Assembly (NCBI RefSeq): GCF_002812725.1
Contig: NZ_NMUN01000010.1
Coordinates: 124,001 to 188,000, forward strand
Source: Microbacterium sp. BR1
GTDB lineage: Bacteria; Actinomycetota; Actinomycetes; Actinomycetales; Microbacteriaceae
DNA length: 64,000 nucleotides
Reading direction: 5' to 3'
Made by a program: the position numbers and the translations under genes. Below, one piece after another: positions 58,926 to 64,000 of this stretch (its first letter is position 1; each line of letters starts with the position of its first letter). The notes under the pieces are model-generated. The model had not been told where the DNA came from, did not search any database, and saw only the letters and a list, made by a program, of their open reading frames with translations.

Positions 58926-60041
58926 TCAGACCTTGGCGTCCTGTCGGGGCACCCAGACCTGCTTGATGATCAACAGGATCGACGCCGACACCGGGATCGC
59001 GACGAGCGCGCCGATCAGGCCGAGCAGGGTGCCGCCGACGAGTGCCCCGATGACCACGAGTGCGCCAGGAATCTCGATCGTGCGGTTCATGACCCGGGGC
59101 GTGAGGACGTACGCCTCGACCTGGATGTACGCCAGGTAGAACCCGGCGAACAGGAGCGCGGTCAGGGGGTCGGAGAACATCGCGATGACGCTCGCGATGA
59201 CCCAATACAGCACCGGTCCGATCAGCGGGATGAGCGTGATCAGGAACGCGATGACCGACATCAGGGCCGGGAACGGCAGCCCGAGAATGACGTGCAGGAT
59301 GAATGCGAAGATCGCGTTGGCCGTCGCGAGCACGACCATGCCGATCAGGTAGCCGCCGATCGATCCCGTGATCTGCTCGGTCATGTCGCGCAGCCCCGGA
59401 CGATTGCGTGCCGGCGCAAGACGGTAGAACGCCTGCTTGATCGCGGGCATCGACGCGATGAAGTACAGGGTCAGAACGAGCGTGATGAAGGCGCCCGAGA
59501 TGCCCTCCACGATGCTGACGCCGATCTGTAGCGCTCCGCCACCGATCGCGGCGATGTTGGCGGGGTTGCTGATGAAGGTCTCGAGATTGTTGAGCAGATC
59601 GGGCAGCGCCGTGCCGAACATGCCCTGCAGATAGGCGAACCAGTCCGACTTCTCCGCCGCGCTGATCAGGCTGGGGATGTCCTGCACGAACTGCGTGATC
59701 TGCTGGACGACGGTCGGGATCACGAGCCAGAGAACCCCTACGAGCAGAAGCGCCACACCCAGGAAAACGATCGCGATCGCCCAGCCACGCTTGACATGGC
59801 GAGCCACCAGCCAGTTGACGACGGGTTCGAGGCCGAGGGCGGCGAACAGGGCGAGCACGATGTAGATGATGACGGTCGCGAGGTTGCTGATCGCCAGTCC
59901 CAGCAGCAGGGCGGCAAGGCCGCCGAGCGTGAGGGTGAAGCCCACGGTGAAGGGCTGGTCGATCTTGGCCCAGAACGATCGGATCCCCGACGAGGGCTTG
60001 TCGGATGCCGGGGGCGCGGGATCGGTCGTGGCGTCGCTCAT
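58926..60041 (-). CDS. AI-2E family transporter (PerM-like)
   Basis: This 371-aa membrane protein has about eight helices and the family motifs LILTLYF-like (ITLVLTLYFIAS), LGLPFPALMSVIAFLITLIPLIGP and LTPRVMNRTIEIPGALVVIGALVGGTLLG. The family exports AI-2 or acts as ion antiporters; the substrate here is unknown. ATG 60041 is used because the longer frame upstream is shadow-like. It is divergent from chorismate mutase. Confidence 0.9.
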   Translation of the reverse strand: MSDATTDPAPPASDKPSSGIRSFWAKIDQPFTVGFTLTLGGLAALLLGLAISNLATVIIYIVLALFAALGLEPVVNWLVARHVKRGWAIAIVFLGVALLLVGVLWLVIPTVVQQITQFVQDIPSLISAAEKSDWFAYLQGMFGTALPDLLNNLETFISNPANIAAIGGGALQIGVSIVEGISGAFITLVLTLYFIASMPAIKQAFYRLAPARNRPGLRDMTEQITGSIGGYLIGMVVLATANAIFAFILHVILGLPFPALMSVIAFLITLIPLIGPVLYWVIASVIAMFSDPLTALLFAGFYLAYIQVEAYVLTPRVMNRTIEIPGALVVIGALVGGTLLGLIGALVAIPVSASILLIIKQVWVPRQDAKV

Positions 60042-60150
60042 GGTCACACCATAGTGCGCCGAGGCGTCGTAGCGAGGCCTCGCGGCCGCGCGGGAATCGG
60101 CCAGCGACAACCCCGGGCATCCCGGTAACCTCGTGGAAGAGGAGGGCCCC

Positions 60151-60450
60151 GTGACCCACGAAAGCGACCCGCGAAATGAGCTGCTGCGCCTCCGCGCCAG
60201 CATCGACAACATCGACGCCGCACTCGTCTACATGTTGGCCGAGCGCTTCCGCTGCACGAAGCAGGTGGGCGTGCTGAAGGCCACGCACGAGATGCCGGCC
60301 TCGGATCCGACGCGCGAGATCGAACAGGTCGCCCGTTTGCGGCGCCTCGCGCTCGACGCCGATCTCGACCCCGCCTTCGCCGAGAAGTGGTTCAACTTCG
60401 TCGTGGCGGAGGTCATCCATCACCACGAGCAGGCGGCGAACGGGCGTTAG
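60151..60450 (+). CDS. Chorismate mutase (AroQ type)
   Basis: This 99-aa all-helical chorismate mutase converts chorismate to prephenate, for Phe/Tyr synthesis. The AroQ fold is visible in LLRLRASIDNIDAALVYMLAERF, KQVGVLKA and the C-terminal FVVAEVIHHH. GTG 60151 is chosen because GAGGAGG lies 6-12 bases before it; an ATG 18 bp upstream overlaps that site. It has no signal peptide, so it is cytoplasmic. The stop is 31 bp before the ATPase gene. Confidence 0.92.
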   Translation: MTHESDPRNELLRLRASIDNIDAALVYMLAERFRCTKQVGVLKATHEMPASDPTREIEQVARLRRLALDADLDPAFAEKWFNFVVAEVIHHHEQAANGR

Positions 60451-60481
60451 TCGAGCCTCGGACAGGTCTAGCATTCGTCTC

Positions 60482-61567
60482 ATGTCCAGCAATCTGCCCA
60501 TCGGCACCCTGATCGGTACGGCCGAGCCGGCCGCGGCCACCGTACTCGCGACGCGTCTGAACCGGCACACTTTCTGGTGCGGTCAGAGCGGTTCGGGCAA
60601 GACCTACGCCCTCGGGGTCCTGCTCGAACAGGTGCTGCTGCACACACGCCTGCCCCTGGTGATCCTCGACCCGAACTCCGACTTCGTCCGCCTCGGCGAC
60701 GTGCGTGAGGGGGCGAGCACGGACGACGCACGGGAGCTGTCGGCCCGCGACATCCGCGTCTTCCGCCCGGGCGACGCGGATCGTCCGCTGCACGCCCGCT
60801 TTCTGGGCATGCCGCTGCGCTCGCGTGCCGCTCTGATGCAGATCGACCCGATGGTGGACTTCGACGAGTACAACGCCATGCTGCGGTTCGAGCCCGAGAT
60901 GCCGCTCGTCGAGGGCGGTGACTTGGTCGCGCACCTGCGATCCGGGGAGGGCCCGATTCGGCAGCGACTGGCAACGCGGCTGGAAAACCTCGGGGTTGCC
61001 GACTGGGACCTGTGGGCCTGGGGCAAGCGAGCCGTGACCGATGACATCGATGAGCGACCGGATGCCTCGGTGTTGGACCTCGGTGGTTTCCCGACGCAGG
61101 CCGAGTCCCGTGCGGCCGCGCTCGCCGTGCTCGATCATCTCTGGGAGCGGCGCGAGGAGCGGATCGGGCGCCTCGTCGTCATCGACGAGGCCCACAATCT
61201 GTGTCCCCCGGACCCGGCGAGTCCCGTGGAGCGCCTGCTCACGGAGCGGATCGTCCAGATCGCCGCCGAGGGGCGAAAGTACGGAATCTGGTTGCTCCTC
61301 TCCACGCAGCGGCCGACGAAGGTGCATCCGAACGCGCTGTCGCAATGCGACAACCTGGCCCTCATGCGGATGAGCTCGCCCCGGGACCTGGACGATCTGG
61401 CCGCGGTTTTCGGTTATGCGCCGCAGTCACTCCTCGAGCGATCCCCCGGATTCGCGCAGGGCCAGGCTCTCTTCGCGGGAGGTTTCGTCACCGCGCCGAC
61501 GCTGGTGCAGATGGGCGAGCGCCTGACTCACGAAGGCGGGCGGGACGTTCCGGTCCCGCTGCGCTGA
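60482..61567 (+). CDS. HerA/DUF87-like ATPase
   Basis: This 361-aa P-loop ATPase has Walker A GQSGSGKTY near residue 35, the DPNSDFVRLG segment, Walker B VIDEAHNL, and the sensor motif STQRPTKVHPNAL, as in HerA/VirB4-like helicase-translocases. No NurA nuclease partner or defence gene is nearby; the neighbours are chorismate mutase and an ABC exporter. It probably forms a hexamer on DNA or another polymer, but the role is not known. Confidence 0.85.
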   Translation: MSSNLPIGTLIGTAEPAAATVLATRLNRHTFWCGQSGSGKTYALGVLLEQVLLHTRLPLVILDPNSDFVRLGDVREGASTDDARELSARDIRVFRPGDADRPLHARFLGMPLRSRAALMQIDPMVDFDEYNAMLRFEPEMPLVEGGDLVAHLRSGEGPIRQRLATRLENLGVADWDLWAWGKRAVTDDIDERPDASVLDLGGFPTQAESRAAALAVLDHLWERREERIGRLVVIDEAHNLCPPDPASPVERLLTERIVQIAAEGRKYGIWLLLSTQRPTKVHPNALSQCDNLALMRMSSPRDLDDLAAVFGYAPQSLLERSPGFAQGQALFAGGFVTAPTLVQMGERLTHEGGRDVPVPLR

Positions 61568-61603
61568 GACGTTCGGGTCGAGACGAACCGACCGCCCGCT
61601 GCG

Positions 61604-62290
61604 TCAGGGAACCGCGCGCCGCAGGGGGATGAAGGATGTGCCCGCGAGCACCGCGATGACGAGGATCGACCACAGGGCGAGGCTCAGCGAGTTCTGCGCC
61701 GCGAACCAGCCGAAGATCGCGCCCCACGAGTCGGTGCGCCCGATCAGCCACGTCACGCCGATGAGGACGGCGCCGATCGCGATCAGCGTCGCGGTCAGCC
61801 AGAAGGCGCCGAGCCGCTTGTAGATCGTGGCCGACCAGAAGCCGATCGAGAAAAACGTCATCGCGAGCAGGAAGTAGAACGCGAACGCCGCCAGCGGCCC
61901 GCCCTGCCAGATCTCCTCACCGTAGAACATCCAGCCGTTCATGCCCCAGCCATCCGTCGCCCTCTCGATCAGGCCCCCGATCACGAAGACGATCGAGAGG
62001 ATGGCCGAGGTGATCGCCGCGGTCAGGTACGTGCCGAGGAAGAACTCGCGCCGGGTCACGCTCATCGCCTGCGAGAACGGGAAGGTGAGCGTGAGGGACT
62101 GCACGCCGACGACGAGGAAGTACCACAGCGGTGCCTGGGCCCCGCCGCCGATCTTCGGTCCGTCCCCCGGGATGAGCGCGTAGACGGCGAGCGAGAGCAC
62201 GAATGCTCCGGCGAGCACGAGCAGCGGGATCCAGATGTAGGTGTTGCGGTTGATCAGCTGCATGCGGACGACGTTCAGTGTGCGGCTCAT
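61604..62290 (-). CDS. ABC transporter permease (ABC-2/Ytr type)
   Basis: This 228-aa membrane protein has six predicted helices and no catalytic motif. It overlaps the ATPase gene by 4 bp and is the last gene of a gntR-ATPase-permease operon. Such operons export antibiotics or act in cell-wall stress responses; the substrate is unknown. Confidence 0.85.
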   Translation of the reverse strand: MSRTLNVVRMQLINRNTYIWIPLLVLAGAFVLSLAVYALIPGDGPKIGGGAQAPLWYFLVVGVQSLTLTFPFSQAMSVTRREFFLGTYLTAAITSAILSIVFVIGGLIERATDGWGMNGWMFYGEEIWQGGPLAAFAFYFLLAMTFFSIGFWSATIYKRLGAFWLTATLIAIGAVLIGVTWLIGRTDSWGAIFGWFAAQNSLSLALWSILVIAVLAGTSFIPLRRAVP

Positions 62291-63213
62291 CGCAGTGCTC
62301 CCTCGTCGATCGGGGCGGCGGCCGACTCGGCCGCGTGCTGGGTGGTTCGGACGATCAGTTGCTGCAACGACACGGGCGCGGCATCCAGGCCCGCGGCCGT
62401 CAAGCGCTGGCGGTCGTCGGCGGTCAGGGCGCCGAGCACGGTCACCGAGCTGACCCGGCCGAGGCTTTCGCGATGGATGACCTCGCGACCCGCGACGAAT
62501 GCGTCGACGGCCGCCGAGTCGCCGACGATGTTCGCCGCACGGTCGCGCACGGCATCCGTCTCCTCGTCCATGACGATCCGGCCGCGGTCGATGACGAGGA
62601 CGCGCTCGAGCAGGTTCGAGACCTCGTCGATCAGGTGCGACGACAGGATGACGGTGCGCGGATGCTCGGTGTAGTCCTCGATCAGGCGGTCATAGAAGAT
62701 CTGCCGCGCGACCGCGTCGAGCCCGAGGTAGGGCTCGTCGAAGAACGTGATCTCGGCGCGCGAGGCCAGGCCGATGATGACGCCGACGGCGGAAAGCTGA
62801 CCGCGCGAGAGCTTCTTGATCGTCTTCTTCTGCGGCAGCTGCAGCTCGTCGATCAGCCGCTCGGCGAACCCCTGGTCCCAGTTCGGGAAGAAGAGCCGCG
62901 CCGCGCCGAACGCATGCTTGGGGAGAGCATCGTCGGGGTACTTCTGGCTCTCGCGCACGAAGCACATGCGCCGCAGCACCCGGGCGTTCTCGTAGGGGTG
63001 CTCGCCGAACACGCGGATCTGCCCGCTCGTGGCGAAGTTCTGTGCGGTGAGCATCGACATGACGGTGGTCTTGCCGGCGCCGTTGCGGCCCAGCAATCCG
63101 TAGATCACGTCCTTCTCGATCGTGAACGAAACGTCGTCCACGGCGACGGTGTCGCGGTACCGCTTGGTCAGGTTCTGCACCTCGATCACGGGGTTCATGG
63201 CGCGGGAAGTCAT
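62287..63213 (-). CDS. ABC transporter ATP-binding protein
   Basis: This 308-aa ATPase has Walker A GRNGAGKTT, a degenerate signature LSRGQLSAVGVIIGLAS in place of LSGGQ, Walker B ITFFDEPYLGLD and the H-loop His in VILSSHLIDEV. The C-terminal part after about residue 225 is a variable accessory region. It energises the permease encoded downstream. It overlaps both neighbouring genes by 4 bp. Confidence 0.92.
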   Translation of the reverse strand: MTSRAMNPVIEVQNLTKRYRDTVAVDDVSFTIEKDVIYGLLGRNGAGKTTVMSMLTAQNFATSGQIRVFGEHPYENARVLRRMCFVRESQKYPDDALPKHAFGAARLFFPNWDQGFAERLIDELQLPQKKTIKKLSRGQLSAVGVIIGLASRAEITFFDEPYLGLDAVARQIFYDRLIEDYTEHPRTVILSSHLIDEVSNLLERVLVIDRGRIVMDEETDAVRDRAANIVGDSAAVDAFVAGREVIHRESLGRVSSVTVLGALTADDRQRLTAAGLDAAPVSLQQLIVRTTQHAAESAAAPIDEGALR

Positions 63214-63602
63214 TGCGCGGTCCTTTCGGAGGGGGCGGGGATGGTGTCGTCGGCGCGCTCGCGGATGAGCGCGACGAGATCGTCGGGGCCGAGACCGAGG
63301 CGCTGGGCCTCTGCCAGGAGGGGTTCGAGGTAACGATCCGAGAACGCTCCGCGCCGGGCGGCGAGGACGCGATCGCGGGCACCGGCGGCGACGAACATGC
63401 CGATGCCGCGTCGCTTGTAGAGCACGCCCTGGTCGACGAGCATCGAAACTCCTTTCGCCGCGGTCGCGGGATTGATCCGGTAGAACGCCGCGAGTTCGTT
63501 TGTGGACGGGGCCTGGGATTCTTCGGCGAGACTGCCGTCGACGATCTGGTCCTCGATGCTCTCGGCGATCTGCAGGAACAGGGCCCGGCCTTCTTCGATC
63601 AC
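63210..63602 (-). CDS. GntR family regulator, YtrA type
   Basis: This 130-aa regulator has an N-terminal winged helix (ESIEDQIVDGSLAEESQAPS, ELAAFYRINPATAAKGV) and only a short helical dimerisation tail, the YtrA subfamily. These regulators are usually encoded first in an ABC exporter operon and repress it until an envelope-active compound appears. GTG 63602 follows GGAGGAAC. An inverted-repeat operator overlapping a good promoter lies just upstream. Confidence 0.92.
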   Translation of the reverse strand: MIEEGRALFLQIAESIEDQIVDGSLAEESQAPSTNELAAFYRINPATAAKGVSMLVDQGVLYKRRGIGMFVAAGARDRVLAARRGAFSDRYLEPLLAEAQRLGLGPDDLVALIRERADDTIPAPSERTAQ

Positions 63603-63625
63603 ACGTTCCTCCGGCCAGTGGGTTA

Positions 63626-63669
63626 GTTAGTTACATGAGTAAGTAACCATGCAACCTCGACTCTGTCAA
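63626..63669 (-). promoter_or_regulatory. Promoter with overlapping operator of the ytrA-like operon
   Basis: On the minus strand, TTGACA (63669-63664, consensus -35) and TTACTT (63646-63641, -10) are 17 bp apart. The inverted repeat GTTAGTTAC-ATGA-GTAAGTAAC (63626-63647, 8 of 9 positions paired) covers the -10 element, so bound regulator would block polymerase. Confidence 0.7.
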
Positions 63670-63957
63670 GTGATGGCCGAAATCGACCGTTTCGCGGCCA
63701 TGCGGATTTGCCCCATTTGCCCATGTCTGATGGTCTGGAACCAGAGGCCACGTGGCCTTCACGACCAGTCCGCGCTCGTTAGACCCCAGCCCGATGGGTG
63801 TGTCAACGAAGCGTACGGTCGGCGATCTGGGCGGTAGACCCGATGTCAGCCGCCGGTGTCGCGGGTGCCCCACACGGGTGCGTGCAGGCCGAGGATCGCC
63901 CACCCGGGCGTGACCGATGCGATCCCGTGAGCGCTGGGACGCCGAGGTAGCAACACC
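63670..63957. other. Intergenic region with no recognised gene
   Basis: About 290 bp between the divergent ytrA-like and terminal ABC genes. Open frames on both strands are short and give no recognisable product, and I see no tRNA, terminator or clear promoter. It could be a decayed gene remnant. Confidence 0.45.
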
Positions 63958-64000
63958 GTGTCAACCGCGCATGCCATCGAGGCCCATGGCCTCTACAAAG
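63958..64000 (+). CDS. ABC transporter ATPase, first 14 codons only
   Basis: GTG 63958, with GAGG 10-13 bases upstream, opens a frame reading MSTAHAIEAHGLYK before the window ends. A short Ala-rich start followed by AIEAHGLYK is typical of DrrA-like ABC ATPases (the LxKxFG segment would follow). The identification rests on this short stretch only. Confidence 0.5.
   Translation, partial: MSTAHAIEAHGLYK

Noticed and set aside
63631..63903. 90-codon minus-strand ORF in the terminal intergenic region
   Set aside because: It has no recognisable motif, its upstream region lacks a ribosome site, and its 3' end overlaps the promoter/operator of the ytrA-like operon. A decayed remnant is possible but unsupported.

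Overview
The window is GC-rich actinobacterial chromosome spanning the replication origin. The gene order murJ-trxB-trxA / parB-parA-rsmG-jag-yidC-yidD-rnpA-rpmH / dnaA-dnaN-recF-dciA-gyrB-gyrA is the classic actinobacterial oriC neighbourhood. The sortase-pabA / pknB-pknA-pbpA-rodA-pstP-fhaB-fhaA block, crgA, nucS, the fused Mrp antiporter and the protein sequences point to Micrococcales, most likely Microbacteriaceae and a Microbacterium-like organism. The genus is an inference; there is no rRNA in the window.

Layout. 1-4.8 kb: a truncated DUF6049 gene, the lipid II flippase murJ, and trxB-trxA behind a sigma-R type promoter. 4.9-11 kb, minus strand: ParABS partition genes, a 0.9 kb non-coding stretch rich in parS sites, rsmG, jag, yidC, yidD, rnpA and rpmH. 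11.1-13.3 kb: DnaA boxes on both sides of dnaA, with the best oriC candidate and an AT-rich stretch between dnaA and dnaN. 13.3-21.3 kb, plus strand: dnaN, recF, dciA, gyrB, gyrA and a DUF3566 membrane protein. 21.3-25.3 kb: a VIT-type transporter, tRNA-Ile and tRNA-Ala, YbaK, a hypothetical membrane protein, a cyclophilin, a rhomboid protease and crgA. 25.3-35.9 kb: a class E sortase, a 51-aa membrane protein and pabA, then the minus-strand envelope-signalling operon fhaA-fhaB-pstP-rodA-pbpA-pknA-pknB, most of whose junctions are 4-bp overlaps.

36-47.7 kb is more accessory: tRNA-Leu, a GntR/FCD regulator, cspA, a rhomboid-like/DUF2156 fusion protein, a HAD phosphatase, nucS, a metNIQ importer beside a flavin monooxygenase, and a divergent MFS transporter/LacI regulator pair. 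47.8-54 kb is the mrpA(B)CDEFG antiporter operon. 54-61.6 kb holds argG, a Pr6Pr membrane protein, purA, a lactonase-like propeller with a charged insertion, an AI-2E family permease, chorismate mutase and a HerA-like ATPase. The end has a ytrA-type GntR regulator with its ABC exporter, whose promoter overlaps an inverted-repeat operator, and the first codons of another ABC ATPase.

I did not find a CRISPR array, insertion sequence, prophage or obvious defence island. The observations most worth checking are: the rhomboid-like/DUF2156 fusion, the unusual PknA ectodomain, a metN/monooxygenase intergenic tandem repeat, a paired DnaA-box/palindrome cluster beside crgA, a parA start codon inside a parS core, the sigma-R promoter on trxB, and a 39-codon ORF with a strong Shine-Dalgarno upstream of cspA. 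All coordinates and motifs were read by eye; no database search was run.
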